From positions 1 through 33,371 of the forward strand of contig JAFTNU010000027.1 in assembly GCA_017451735.1 (NCBI GenBank): DNA of 33,371 nt, given 5' to 3'. Of the stretch, positions 1 through 8,374 are shown in pieces. The notes below the pieces were generated by a model. That model searched no databases, was not told where the DNA came from, and saw nothing but the letters and a program-made list of their open reading frames with translations. This stretch comes from Clostridia bacterium. GTDB taxonomy: Bacteria > Bacillota > Clostridia > Oscillospirales > CAG-272. The position numbers and the translations under genes were made by a program. Every line of letters starts with the position of its first letter. The stretch's first letter is position 1.

Positions 1-110
1 CGGCTCTGTTGCCGCCCTCAGGATGACACATAGAAAGATCATGTGCTAACACACCAAACACCCGCTATGCATTGCAAACTTGCAAGCCCATTGACTGGTA
101 ACCCCGCGTC

Positions 111-311
111 CTTGCCTTCCCCGGCGGGGAAGGTGTCGCACTACCGCGCGACGGTCCATCCGTGCCAAGGCGACGGTCCATCCGCGCCAAGGCGACGGCC
201 CATCCGCGCCAAGGCGACGGTCCATCCGCGCCAAGGCGACGGTCCATCTGCGCCAAGGCGACGGATGAGGAGAACGCCGCTTGTGCTGTACTGACCGGTT
301 CTCCTCATCCG
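111..311. repeat. MITE-like hairpin-bounded intergenic element
   Basis: The first 353 bases contain no credible gene. This part starts with a perfect 8-bp hairpin (115-122 with 126-133, CCTTCCCC/GGGGAAGG), continues through a 22-bp tandem array, and ends with a perfect 14-bp inverted repeat (262-275 with 298-311, core GGATGAGGAGAAC). The hairpin, GTGTCGC and GACGGATGAGG pattern resembles small non-coding repeats scattered in Oscillospirales genomes. That family link is from memory and the outer limits are uncertain. Bases 1-110 show nothing I can name. Confidence 0.5.
148..264. repeat. 22-bp tandem repeat, five units plus a partial sixth
   Basis: Five consecutive 22-bp units start at 148, 170, 192, 214 and 236, with the consensus GCGACGGTCCATCCGCGCCA plus AG. 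They differ by single substitutions only (T for C near the middle of units 1 and 5, C for T in unit 3). A partial unit GCGACGG follows at 258. The units abut directly with no spacers. Small overlapping ORFs here are low-complexity products of the repeat. Confidence 0.93.
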
Positions 312-353
312 GCTTGGCACCTCGGAACCGTACAGGTATTTTTCGGGTGGAGC

Positions 354-1214
354 TCAGAGCAATACCGTCTGGGTTCCGTTTGCAGTCACATAATGGGTCG
401 TGACTCCCAGCTGCTCCATCCAGCGGCGGGTGACGGCCTGTCCGTACATACGGATGCGGCCCATGCGGCGGAGCTTCTCGCGGTCGGCCAGATATTTCGG
501 CACCTCGGGCTCATCATACAGCCATTGGGGGGCACACCACAGGCAAGCCTTGGGCTCGATGGCGGCATAGACCTCCATCGAAACATTCATATGGCCGTGG
601 TGAGCCATCTGTACGATATCGGCTTTTAGCAGATGGCGGGATTCGTTGTAAAGGATATCACCGCCATCGGGGCCCAAATCACCCAGAAACAGCACCGTTT
701 TGCGGGGAGTGGTCAGCTTAAAGACAAGGGAACTGTCGTTCATGGGGTTGGCATACAGCCCGTTGTGCGTGGTGTAGATGAAGTCAATGGTTACCTCATC
801 GATTCGGATGCTTTCGCCCTGCTCCACGATGTGTGCCTTGTCGGCAAAACGGGGCTCCAGCTCCTTGAACTTGGGCAGAAAGCCGTCCAGCTCCTTGCGG
901 AAATAGGTCAGATCGGGCACATCCTCATGCTTGATCCATTCGTCGTAATCGGGAAAATGGTAATAGATCCTCTCAATATCAAAATCGGCACCGTTATTCT
1001 GCTCCATCTCGTCCATAAAGCCGGAGATATGGTCACCGTGGGCGTGGGTCAGGATCCAGGCACTGATGTGCCTGCCGCCGATGTATTCCTTCAGCAGGGG
1101 CATATCCAACGGACGGCCTCCGTCCACAACGATGCAGTTGTTCTGCTCGGTTACGATCACAAAGGACATCATGAATTTGCTGGTCTCGGTCAGCATATAA
1201 AGGGTAGTTTGCAT
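354..1214 (-). CDS. MBL-fold metallo-hydrolase (ComEC/Rec2-like hydrolase domain)
   Basis: A 286-residue soluble protein of the metallo-beta-lactamase fold. The zinc-binding motif HAHGDH lies at residues 57-62, after an initial beta-strand ending in VVDGG. A second block (FLGDLGPDGG) and a later AHHG motif match the MBL subgroup related to the hydrolase domain of ComEC/Rec2 rather than glyoxalase II. No signal peptide or membrane segment is visible, so it is probably cytoplasmic. The start is fixed by AAAGGAG eight bases upstream of the ATG. It is a single gene, separated from the next minus-strand gene by a strong terminator and with its own promoter. The substrate cannot be read from sequence; a nuclease or phosphodiesterase role is possible but unproven. 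Confidence 0.88.
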   Translation of the reverse strand: MQTTLYMLTETSKFMMSFVIVTEQNNCIVVDGGRPLDMPLLKEYIGGRHISAWILTHAHGDHISGFMDEMEQNNGADFDIERIYYHFPDYDEWIKHEDVPDLTYFRKELDGFLPKFKELEPRFADKAHIVEQGESIRIDEVTIDFIYTTHNGLYANPMNDSSLVFKLTTPRKTVLFLGDLGPDGGDILYNESRHLLKADIVQMAHHGHMNVSMEVYAAIEPKACLWCAPQWLYDEPEVPKYLADREKLRRMGRIRMYGQAVTRRWMEQLGVTTHYVTANGTQTVLL

Positions 1215-1246
1215 GGTAGCTTCTCCTTTTATGGATATTTACCTTT

Positions 1247-1275
1247 ATTATAACGAAAGAAATGGCATATTTCCA
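1247..1275 (-). promoter_or_regulatory. Sigma-A promoter for the MBL hydrolase
   Basis: On the minus strand a perfect TATAAT (1247-1252) lies 17 bases from TGGAAA (1270-1275), a weak -35 matching four of six consensus bases. It is about 35 bases upstream of the start codon at 1214. Confidence 0.6.
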
Positions 1276-1310
1276 TGGAGATTTCAGTTTGAAATATGTG
1301 TTTTTGAAAA

Positions 1311-1368
1311 ATCCCTCGGGGCTTGGCGTGATTGTCCGTTAAGGACATCACGCCAAGCCCCGAGGGAT
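1311..1368 (-). terminator. Long intrinsic terminator after the gltX-glnS-GDPD operon
   Basis: Perfect 22-base arms (1311-1332 with 1347-1368) are extended inward by GTCC/GGAC with one bulged base. On the minus strand the hairpin is followed by ATTTTTC. It begins six bases after the GDPD stop codon, so it ends that operon. Confidence 0.93.
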
Positions 1369-1373
1369 CGGTA

Positions 1374-2102
1374 TTATTCCAGAATGTTGGTGGTGATCAT
1401 GTCAACGCCCCAGGCGGCCAGCTCCGCGGCACTTTCGGCGGTATCAACCGTCCAGCAGTTGACCTTGATGCCGTTTTTGTGGCACTCGTCCACAATATCC
1501 TTGGTCAGCATTTTGTAATAAACATCCAGATCAAGATTCTGCTCCTTCAGCTTTTCCATCCAGTTCATGGGGCCCTTGCCGCCGATCAGATACTGAGCGG
1601 ATTGAGTGGGATGCTTGCGGCGCAAGTAGACCAGATTGTCATAGCAGAAGGAAATAAAGGTGGTGTGCTCCAAATAGCCGAGCCCTGCAATGATGTCGCA
1701 GATCTCGTAGATATCCTGCTCCTCAAAGGCGTTTTTCAGCTCAAGAACCGCCTCCTTCTCGTAATATTTGCAGATCGAGATGTACTCCTCCAGGGAGGGG
1801 AGACCGAGATCGGCGCGATCCTTCCGGTCGGTGTACTTGTTGAGCAGGGTCAGGCGGCGCAGGGTGTCAAAGGTGGATTGCTCCACGGTCAGATTGTCCA
1901 CGGACACGCGGGCGGTGGTGTCATCATGAATGATGATATACTTGCCGTCCAGGGTTTTGTGCACATCGGTTTCAATGCCCCAGTAGGAGCGGTTGCCTGC
2001 GGCCACAAAGGCGGCATTGGTGTTTTCACGCTCCAGACCGCTGCATCCGCGGTGGGCGATCATCAACGGTTTCTTTTCGGCAGAGATCTTGATGGTATTC
2101 AT
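1374..2102 (-). CDS. Glycerophosphodiester phosphodiesterase (GDPD family)
   Basis: The 242-residue protein should hydrolyse glycerophosphodiesters to glycerol-3-phosphate and an alcohol. The family hallmarks are present: AHRG (HR at 17-18), the metal pair in GIETDV (E44, D46), the second catalytic histidine in IIHDD (H59), and a C-terminal VNCWTVD segment typical of the TIM barrel. No signal peptide is seen, so it is probably a cytoplasmic enzyme. A TTG 18 bases upstream is also in frame, but AAAGGAA sits at the right distance from the ATG at 2102, which I prefer. It is the last gene of the gltX-glnS operon, 33 bases after glnS, and is followed at once by a strong terminator. Its link to aminoacyl-tRNA synthesis is probably only co-transcription. 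Confidence 0.92.
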   Translation of the reverse strand: MNTIKISAEKKPLMIAHRGCSGLERENTNAAFVAAGNRSYWGIETDVHKTLDGKYIIIHDDTTARVSVDNLTVEQSTFDTLRRLTLLNKYTDRKDRADLGLPSLEEYISICKYYEKEAVLELKNAFEEQDIYEICDIIAGLGYLEHTTFISFCYDNLVYLRRKHPTQSAQYLIGGKGPMNWMEKLKEQNLDLDVYYKMLTKDIVDECHKNGIKVNCWTVDTAESAAELAAWGVDMITTNILE

Positions 2103-2135
2103 ATCCGTTTTTCCTTTCAAAGCCCCGCTGAGGGG

Positions 2136-3797
2136 TTATTTTTTGGGGAAGCTGTCCTTCAGGCCAACCACACGGTTGAAGGTGTTCTCATATTTCGAGT
2201 CGCGGCAGTAGTAGCCGTCACGGACGAACTGGAACTTGTCGCCAACGGCCGCATCGGCAAGCGCCGGCTCAATCTTGGCGTGCTCCACCTTGATAAGGGA
2301 GTCGGGATTGAGGTAATCGTTATAGGTCTTACCCTCGGGCAGATCGCCGGGGTTTTCGATGGTCAGCAGATTGTCGTAGAGCATTAAGGTCGTATCCTTG
2401 GCATATTTTGCGGAAAGCCAATGGATGGTGCCCTTGATCTTGCGACCGTCGGCGGGCATATTATTGCGGGTCTCCAGATCCGCGGTGCAGAGAATGCGTT
2501 CAATATTGCCCTCTGCGTCCTTGACGATCTCGTTGCAACGGATGATATAGGCGCCCATCAAACGGACCTCTCCGTCGGGCTTGAGACGGAAGAATTTGGG
2601 AGGCGGAACCTCGGCAAAGTCCTCGGCATCGATATAGATCTCACGGGTGAAGGGCATTGCTCTGGTGCCCATTTCGGGCTTTTGCGGATGGTTGGGCAGC
2701 TCGAAGGTCTCCTCGCGATCGGCGTCGTAGTTGGTGATCTCAAGGAGAATGGGACGCTTGATGGCGATGCGGCGGGGAGCGTTTTCGTTCAGCTCGTCGC
2801 GGATGCAATGCTCCAGCATGCCGATATCAACAAGGCTGTCCGACTTAGCAACACCCGCCTCACGGACAAAACGGAAGATCGATTCGGGGGTGTAGCCACG
2901 GCGGCGCAGGGCACAGATGGTGGGGAGTCTGGGATCATCCCAGCCGTCTACCGTGCCGGTCTCCACCAGAGAGCGCAGATAGCGCTTGGACATGACTGTG
3001 TTGGTGATGTTCAGGCGGGCAAACTCGCGCTGCTTGGGCTTGATCTTGCCCTCAAAGCCGATGTTGTCGATGACCCACTCGTAAAGGGGGCGGTGATTTT
3101 CAAATTCCAGCGAGCAAAGGGAAGGGGTGATGCCCTCCAGGGCATCCTGAATGGGGTGTGCAAAGTCATAAAGGGGATAGATGCACCATTGATCGCCCTG
3201 GCGGTGATGGTGAGCGCGGACAATACGGTAAATGGCAGGGTCGCGCATATTGATGTTGGGGGAGGCCATATCGATCTTGGCACGCAAGGTCTTGGAGCCG
3301 TCGGGGAACTCACCCGCTCTCATGCGGGTAAAGAGATCCAGGTTCTCCTCGATCGAGCGGTTGCGGTAGGGGCTGTCGGTGCCCTTTTCGGTCAGTGTGC
3401 CGCGGGTAGCGCGGAGCTCCTCGGCCGAGAGGTCGCAGACGTAAGCCTTTCCGGCCTTGATCAGGTTCACGGCGTACTCATAGCACTTTTCAAAGTAATC
3501 CGAGCCGTAAAACACACCGCCCGTGGGGGTGGCGCCCAGCCAGCAGAGATCCTCGTAAATGGAATCCACATACTCGGTGTCCTCCTTGGTGGGGTTGGTA
3601 TCGTCATAGCGGAGGTTAAAAAGGCCGCCGTATTTTTTTGCCGTTTCGGCATTGATCATGATGGCCTTTGCCGAGCCGATGTGCAGATAGCCGTTGGGCT
3701 CGGGCGGGAATCGGGTATGGATCTTCAGGTTGGGATCCTTGCGCAGATCCTCGTCGATGATATCGTGTATAAAATTAGAACTGATGATTTCTTCCAT
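2136..3797 (-). CDS. glnS: Glutaminyl-tRNA synthetase
   Basis: A class I aminoacyl-tRNA synthetase that charges tRNA-Gln with glutamine. At 553 residues it is the same size as the E. coli enzyme. The HIGH-type motif is PEPNGYLHIG at residues 32-41, the acceptor-site RYDDTNP follows near 63-69, and the KMSKS-type loop is VMSKR at 268-272. The C-terminal half is the beta-barrel anticodon-binding region of GlnRS. It lies 20 bases downstream of gltX in the same operon, with AAAGG before the ATG. Most Firmicutes lack GlnRS and use GatCAB transamidation; having both synthetase genes side by side suggests direct Gln-tRNA formation in this organism and a horizontally gained glnS in its ancestry (inference). 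Confidence 0.97.
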   Translation of the reverse strand: MEEIISSNFIHDIIDEDLRKDPNLKIHTRFPPEPNGYLHIGSAKAIMINAETAKKYGGLFNLRYDDTNPTKEDTEYVDSIYEDLCWLGATPTGGVFYGSDYFEKCYEYAVNLIKAGKAYVCDLSAEELRATRGTLTEKGTDSPYRNRSIEENLDLFTRMRAGEFPDGSKTLRAKIDMASPNINMRDPAIYRIVRAHHHRQGDQWCIYPLYDFAHPIQDALEGITPSLCSLEFENHRPLYEWVIDNIGFEGKIKPKQREFARLNITNTVMSKRYLRSLVETGTVDGWDDPRLPTICALRRRGYTPESIFRFVREAGVAKSDSLVDIGMLEHCIRDELNENAPRRIAIKRPILLEITNYDADREETFELPNHPQKPEMGTRAMPFTREIYIDAEDFAEVPPPKFFRLKPDGEVRLMGAYIIRCNEIVKDAEGNIERILCTADLETRNNMPADGRKIKGTIHWLSAKYAKDTTLMLYDNLLTIENPGDLPEGKTYNDYLNPDSLIKVEHAKIEPALADAAVGDKFQFVRDGYYCRDSKYENTFNRVVGLKDSFPKK

Positions 3798-3817
3798 ATT
3801 TTTACCTTTTCGTTGTT

Positions 3818-5467
3818 TTAAAGTGTATTCAGCATGGCGTCAATGCGGGCGATGACCCGATCCTTGCCCAAGATCTGCATGACGGCGTACATATCGGGGG
3901 AGTTGAGCTTGCCCGTGACCGCCACACGCAGGAACATGCTCACATCCGCCACACTGCCGCCAAAGGCGGCGGGATTCTCGCGGTAAGCCTTCATATCGGT
4001 AGCGTAGCCCATGGACTCGGCAACAGCCTTGATCTTGTCGAACCAGACGTTGCTGTCGTCAGCGGGATCATAGGTAGCCTTAAAGCCCTCCAGAGCCGTC
4101 CGAATGTCGGATTTTGCAAAATTTTCGGGATACGTATCGGCAATTTTGAACCAATCGTCAAAGAAGAAGTCAAGATAAGGCTTGACATCTGCCCAGACGG
4201 CAAAGTCCTTACGGGGCTTTTTGCCGCCGCGGCCGATGGAAAGGATGGACTTGGTATAAGCAGGATCTGCGGTCAGATGCTTGTAAAGCGCCTCGTCATA
4301 GTCCTTGGCAAAGGAGACCACCTGCTCATATACCGTATCCGCATCCATGCGGGAGATGACGTTTTTCGATACATCACGTAGCTTCGCCTCGTCAAAGAGA
4401 GATCCTGCGGGATTCATCTTTTTATAGGAGAACTTGAAGCTGTCCACGGGTGCATCGGGATTGGCGCGGCGCCAATCCTCAAAGTTGGAGTTCAGCACCG
4501 TCATCAGATACTCATAGACCGATTGCACAGGGAAGCCTGCGGCACGGTAGTAGGTCAGTGCCAGCTCGGGATCCTTTCGCTTGGAAAGCTTGCGCTTGCT
4601 TTCGCCGTCCATCTTCATCAAGGGGCCGATGTGCAGATATTTGGGAGCCTTGAAGCCAAGGGAACGGAACAGCTGCAAATGGAAGGGCAGAGAGGGGAGC
4701 CACTCGTCACCGCGCACCACGTGTGTGGTCCGCATCAGATGGTCATCCACTGCGTGGGCAAAATGATAGGTAGGAATGCCGTCGGATTTCAGCAGAACAT
4801 GATCCATGTCGTTCTCGGTCAGCTCCAAATTGCCCTTGATCAGGTCGGTGACCTTGATCTTGTTTTCGATGGAACCGGTGGAACGGTAGCGAAGCACGTA
4901 AGGGGTGCCCTTGCTCAGCTCCGCCCGGATCTCCTCAAGGGAGCGGTCACGCCAAACGGCCCATTTGCCGAAATAGCCGTAGTTGGCCTTTTCAGCTTCC
5001 TGACGGGCGTGGATGTCGGCAAGCTCCTCCTCGGTACAGAAGCAGGGGTAAGCCTCGCCCTGAAGCACCAGTTGCTTGGCGTATACGTGATAGATCTCTA
5101 CACGCTGTCGCTGTCGGTAGGGGCCGTAATCGCCGGCATCGCCGTCAATGGTAGCGCCCTCGTCAAAGTTGATGTTGTAATGTCGTAAGCCCTCGATCAG
5201 TGTCTGTACCGCACCGGGGACCTCGCGCTTGGCATCGGTGTCCTCCACACGCAGGAAAAGCAGACCGCCCGACTGGTGGCACATCCGCTCGGAGGTGAGT
5301 CCCTGTACCAGGTTGCCCAGATGTACAAAGCCCGTGGGGCTGGGTGCCATGCGGGAAACGATGGCGCCTTCGGGCAGATTGCGCGCGGGGAAGCGCGCCT
5401 CCATGTCGGCGGGCGTCAGTGTTACGTGGGGGAAAAGCAGTTCGGCAAGTGCAATTGTGTCCATCAT
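3818..5467 (-). CDS. gltX: Glutamyl-tRNA synthetase, long form
   Basis: A class I synthetase that charges tRNA-Glu. The HIGH-type motif is SPTGFVHLGN at residues 43-52 (HLGN in place of HIGH or HIGN), followed by FLRVEDTD, the HVVRGDEWLPS block, and the KMSKS-type KLSKR at 293-297. It has 549 residues against about 470-490 for ordinary bacterial GluRS. The extra length is an N-terminal stretch of about 40 residues before the catalytic core plus a longer C-terminal part. GAGG lies seven bases before a double ATG, so either Met could start. It follows the MBL gene by 32 bases and precedes glnS by 20. With GlnRS next door it is probably a discriminating GluRS, which the sequence alone cannot prove. 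Confidence 0.96.
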   Translation of the reverse strand: MMDTIALAELLFPHVTLTPADMEARFPARNLPEGAIVSRMAPSPTGFVHLGNLVQGLTSERMCHQSGGLLFLRVEDTDAKREVPGAVQTLIEGLRHYNINFDEGATIDGDAGDYGPYRQRQRVEIYHVYAKQLVLQGEAYPCFCTEEELADIHARQEAEKANYGYFGKWAVWRDRSLEEIRAELSKGTPYVLRYRSTGSIENKIKVTDLIKGNLELTENDMDHVLLKSDGIPTYHFAHAVDDHLMRTTHVVRGDEWLPSLPFHLQLFRSLGFKAPKYLHIGPLMKMDGESKRKLSKRKDPELALTYYRAAGFPVQSVYEYLMTVLNSNFEDWRRANPDAPVDSFKFSYKKMNPAGSLFDEAKLRDVSKNVISRMDADTVYEQVVSFAKDYDEALYKHLTADPAYTKSILSIGRGGKKPRKDFAVWADVKPYLDFFFDDWFKIADTYPENFAKSDIRTALEGFKATYDPADDSNVWFDKIKAVAESMGYATDMKAYRENPAAFGGSVADVSMFLRVAVTGKLNSPDMYAVMQILGKDRVIARIDAMLNTL

Positions 5468-5499
5468 CGTTTAACCTCAAATCGTTTTAGTATCATCAT

Positions 5500-6105
5500 T
5501 CAGAATAAGCGCTCCATGGCCTCATGAAGGGTAGTATGTGAGCCGTGCCCCGGGTAGATGTGCAGATCGGGGGCAAGGGCAGAAAGCCGTTGCAGAGAGT
5601 GGCGCAATGCGGTGGGATCGCCGCCGTAAAGGTCGGTGCGGCCATAGCTGTCGGCAAAAAGCGTATCACCGGTAAAAGCCACATCACCGCAAAGAAAGAC
5701 CGAGGAGCCCTTGGAGTGCCCGGGGGTGTGCATCACTTCAAAGCGAAGGGAGCCAAAGGTCAATACTGCTCCATCCTTGAAGGTCTGCTGTGCGGGGAAC
5801 CATGTCCGATCATGGCCAAAGAAGGTTGCATAGGCGTTTTTCTGCCCGTCGGACAGCATTTCTGCATCGCTTTCGTGCACAAAAAGAGGCACACCGAAGG
5901 TGTTCCGCAATGCGTCGGCGGTGAGCAGATGGTCAAAATGACCGTGCGTACAGAGAAGAGCGCGCAACCGCGCACCGTGCTCTGCCAAGGCCGCCGTTAC
6001 GCTTGCAACAGGCGCCGAGCAATCGATCAGCACCGCGTCCTTGCCCTCGCACACCAGATAGCAGGCACAGGCAAAGCCGCCGGGGGAAAGATCCTTAATT
6101 TCCAT
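5500..6105 (-). CDS. MBL-fold hydrolase, glyoxalase II-like
   Basis: A 201-residue cytoplasmic metallo-beta-lactamase-fold protein of the hydroxyacylglutathione hydrolase-like group. Metal ligands are visible in THGHFDH (53-59), HTPGHS (around 126-131), GDTLF (146-150) and YPGHG near the C-terminus. These spacings match small glyoxalase II-like hydrolases that lack the C-terminal substrate domain of true GloB, so the substrate is open (thioester or lactone-type). An in-frame ATG at 6120 has no ribosome site, while GGGAG stands about eight bases before the ATG at 6105, so I use the latter. It is the first gene of the operon that continues into gltX, glnS and GDPD. Confidence 0.9.
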   Translation of the reverse strand: MEIKDLSPGGFACACYLVCEGKDAVLIDCSAPVASVTAALAEHGARLRALLCTHGHFDHLLTADALRNTFGVPLFVHESDAEMLSDGQKNAYATFFGHDRTWFPAQQTFKDGAVLTFGSLRFEVMHTPGHSKGSSVFLCGDVAFTGDTLFADSYGRTDLYGGDPTALRHSLQRLSALAPDLHIYPGHGSHTTLHEAMERLF

Positions 6106-6138
6106 TTTGTGAACTCCCATGCCACTTTATTCTGAAAT

Positions 6139-6167
6139 AGTATATCACATTTTGGCCCTTTTGTCTA
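6139..6167 (-). promoter_or_regulatory. Sigma-A promoter of the MBL-gltX-glnS-GDPD operon
   Basis: On the minus strand TAGACA (6162-6167) and TATACT (6139-6144) are spaced by 17 bases, with a TG one base before the -10 (extended -10). Each box matches consensus at five of six positions. It lies about 35 bases before the start at 6105. Confidence 0.78.
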
Positions 6168-6208
6168 CCGTTTCCCAACAAATAATAAATATAATAAGAA
6201 GAAATTAT

Positions 6209-6237
6209 GAGATCCGCCGCCGAAAGCGGCGGATCTC
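6209..6237 (-). terminator. Second hairpin downstream of the oppA-like gene
   Basis: A 12-bp perfect stem (GAGATCCGCCGC with its complement) and a five-base loop, followed on the minus strand by a weakly T-rich tail. It probably backs up the terminator at 6245-6275 and insulates the downstream operon promoter. Confidence 0.6.
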
Positions 6238-6244
6238 TACAGAA

Positions 6245-6275
6245 AAGCACCTGCCACCGTCGGTGGCAGGTGCTT
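6245..6275 (-). terminator. Intrinsic terminator of the oppA-like gene
   Basis: Near-perfect palindrome with 15-base arms (6245-6259 and 6261-6275, AAGCACCTGCCACCG and complement), followed on the minus strand by TTCTG. It starts seven bases after the stop codon of the oppA-like gene. Confidence 0.85.
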
Positions 6276-6282
6276 GGATTTT

Positions 6283-8148
6283 TTAGTCGGCTGCTTCCTC
6301 GCCGGATTCCTCGTCTTCCACAGTTACGAATTCGTCGCGCAGGGCGATTTTCCAATAGCCGGAAAGCTTGGCCTCGGTCAATACCGCATTGCAGAAGAAG
6401 GTGGATTCGATGCCGGAAAGCTTCTTGCCCGTCAGTGCTACGTTCTGATTGTAAACGATGGGGATAACGGGCATATCGTTGATCAGCATTTCCTCAGCCT
6501 GGTGCAACAGCTCGGCGCGGGTCTTGAAGCTCTCGGCGGCGTAGGCCTCCTCGATCTTGGCGTTGTATGCCTCGCTGTTGTAGCCGGTGATATGAGGGGT
6601 CAGCTCATAGTTGGGGTTGGTCTCGGGATTCATATCGATGGCATTGCCCGAGAACTTGGTGGCAAAGGGAGCCAGATAGGAGAAGGCGTCTGCCGAGGTG
6701 GCTACCAGATCAAGGGCGATCACCTCAAAGTCGCCGGCGTTCAAGGCATCTCTGTAAGGATTGTTGTACATGCCGGTGGCAGTCTTAACTTCTTTGCCGT
6801 TGGCGTCTGTGGTCGTTTCGATGATCTCGACAACATCAACGGCGTTGATGGTCACCTTAAAGCCCAGGGCGGACCAGGCCGCCTTGACCAATTCAGCCAT
6901 GGCCATATGATCCTCGTCATAAGCGGCCACGGTGATCGAGAAGGAATAGGAGCCTGCATTCACACCTGCATCGGAAAGGATCTGCTTGGCCTGTTCCACA
7001 TTCCCGGTGGTAGCAATGTAAGAGTAATCCTCGTCACGGAACGCGGCCTTGCGGTCGGGACGGTTGCGGAGCGTGTAGGGAACCAAGGCGTCTGCGGCGG
7101 TAGCGTATACCAGAGCTTCGGCAATGGCATTACGGTCGATGGCAAGGGAAAGGGCTTTTCTGACCTCGGCCTTGGCAAACAGCGCCTCACCGCCGATCAC
7201 GGCGTTTTGATTGAGGTAGTAAACATGGGTTGAAGGTGCATCGGTCACATCGGCTTTCTTCAAAAGCTCTGCAAACTGTGCGTCGTTACGGGCAGCGAGG
7301 GGGATATGACCGAAGTAATATACGGTGCCGGCAGCGTCGCCGTTCAGGGTTTTCAGCTGCTCGACGGCATCGGTGGAGTAGTCCACCACGATGCGGTAGG
7401 GGGTCACATATTTATCCAGGTCATCCTTGACGCGGTCGCGGTAGTAGTAGCTGTTGCGCTCCAGAATAAAGCCGTCCTTGTAGACAAAATCCATCGAACG
7501 AACCATAAAGGGGCCGCTGGTTACGATAGTGCTGCTCTTTTTAGCCCAGTTTTCGTTGGTTTCGACAATGTCGTCACGAAGGGGGTAAAGGGCGGGACTG
7601 CACAGAGTCAGCAGGAACTCATCGATATCCACCTCGTGCTCAAATTCGATCTCCAGAGTGGTGTTATCCACCACGGTCACGCCCAGGTGATCCATGGAGT
7701 CGTTGCCCTCGGCAATGGCACGGGCATTTTTGATGTCATAGAGCAGAACGGCGGCGGTGTGAGATACGTCGGGGGAAAGCAGACGGCGGAAGGCGTACTG
7801 TGCGTCGGTTGCGGTCAGTGTAACGCCGTCGGACCACTTGGTGGTTTTGAGGATCAGCTGCAGGGTGTATTCGCCCTCTTCCTCATCTACGATGTACTCA
7901 TACTCATCAACCAAAGCCTTTTGGGGCTTGCCGTTTTCGTCGGCGTAGAACAGGCCCTCAAACAGCAGGCTGACGATCTGCAATGTAGCCTCGTTATCAA
8001 ATGCCTTGAGGGGGTCCACATCATAGACGGGTTCGGTCAGATACATGCGGATGTATGCGCCTTTGTCATCTTCGCTCTTGGAGCACGCGGTCAGGCAAAG
8101 CAGAACCGTTGCAAGGCAAAGAATCAAAGCAACAACGCGTTTCATCAT
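6283..8148 (-). CDS. Peptide ABC transporter substrate-binding lipoprotein (SBP family 5, OppA-like)
   Basis: A 621-residue extracellular solute-binding lipoprotein. The N-terminus is a type II signal peptide (MMKR, hydrophobic core, lipobox LTAC with the lipidated Cys at 22). Family 5 features follow: DPLKAFDNEA near the mature start, KWSDGVTLTATDAQYAFRRL, the mid-protein KAEVRKALSLAIDR motif, and a C-terminal PVIPIVYNQNVAL segment. The family binds oligopeptides, or sometimes nickel or sugars, for an ABC importer. No permease or ATPase gene adjoins it; it has its own promoter and terminator, so it works with a transporter encoded elsewhere. The C-terminus ends in an acidic tail (EDEESGEEAAD). 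AAGGAGG lies nine bases before the first of two adjacent ATGs. Confidence 0.93.
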   Translation of the reverse strand: MMKRVVALILCLATVLLCLTACSKSEDDKGAYIRMYLTEPVYDVDPLKAFDNEATLQIVSLLFEGLFYADENGKPQKALVDEYEYIVDEEEGEYTLQLILKTTKWSDGVTLTATDAQYAFRRLLSPDVSHTAAVLLYDIKNARAIAEGNDSMDHLGVTVVDNTTLEIEFEHEVDIDEFLLTLCSPALYPLRDDIVETNENWAKKSSTIVTSGPFMVRSMDFVYKDGFILERNSYYYRDRVKDDLDKYVTPYRIVVDYSTDAVEQLKTLNGDAAGTVYYFGHIPLAARNDAQFAELLKKADVTDAPSTHVYYLNQNAVIGGEALFAKAEVRKALSLAIDRNAIAEALVYATAADALVPYTLRNRPDRKAAFRDEDYSYIATTGNVEQAKQILSDAGVNAGSYSFSITVAAYDEDHMAMAELVKAAWSALGFKVTINAVDVVEIIETTTDANGKEVKTATGMYNNPYRDALNAGDFEVIALDLVATSADAFSYLAPFATKFSGNAIDMNPETNPNYELTPHITGYNSEAYNAKIEEAYAAESFKTRAELLHQAEEMLINDMPVIPIVYNQNVALTGKKLSGIESTFFCNAVLTEAKLSGYWKIALRDEFVTVEDEESGEEAAD

Positions 8149-8213
8149 TTCGGTATTCCTCCTTGGTAGGGGCAGGGAAGTATAAATACTTCAATGCCAT
8201 TTTAACATTCCAT

Positions 8214-8242
8214 ATTATAACACAATCCGCACGCGAATTCAA
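8214..8242 (-). promoter_or_regulatory. Sigma-A promoter of the oppA-like gene
   Basis: Minus-strand TATAAT (8214-8219) and TTGAAT (8237-8242) with a 17-base spacer, about 65 bases upstream of the start. The rest of the 226-base divergent region toward gpr shows no clear second promoter. Confidence 0.72.
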
Positions 8243-8374
8243 GCATTCCATGGAACAAAAAGACAAGGTTTGGACACTTGCACAATGTTTTCCGGTAAAA
8301 TTGGGCAGATTACACATAGAAAATTAGGAAAAGGGAAAAATTTAAGATAGTATATGGTAAGGAGGAACCAAAGG

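Noticed and set aside
148-264. Possible CRISPR array at the left end
   Set aside because: The 22-bp units abut directly with no unique spacers, and no cas genes are present.
43-629. Short ORFs on both strands across the 22-bp repeat
   Set aside because: They are Arg/Pro-rich translations of the repeat, exist in several frames because 22 is not divisible by three, and lack ribosome sites.
5468-6170. T-box leader for the gltX-glnS operon
   Set aside because: The promoter is about 35 bases before the first gene and the gltX-MBL gap is 32 bases; there is no room for a T-box or specifier loop.
8240-8374. Sigma-G promoter for gpr
   Set aside because: I looked for a GHATR/CATnnTA-like pair in the upstream region but found no convincing match at the right spacing.
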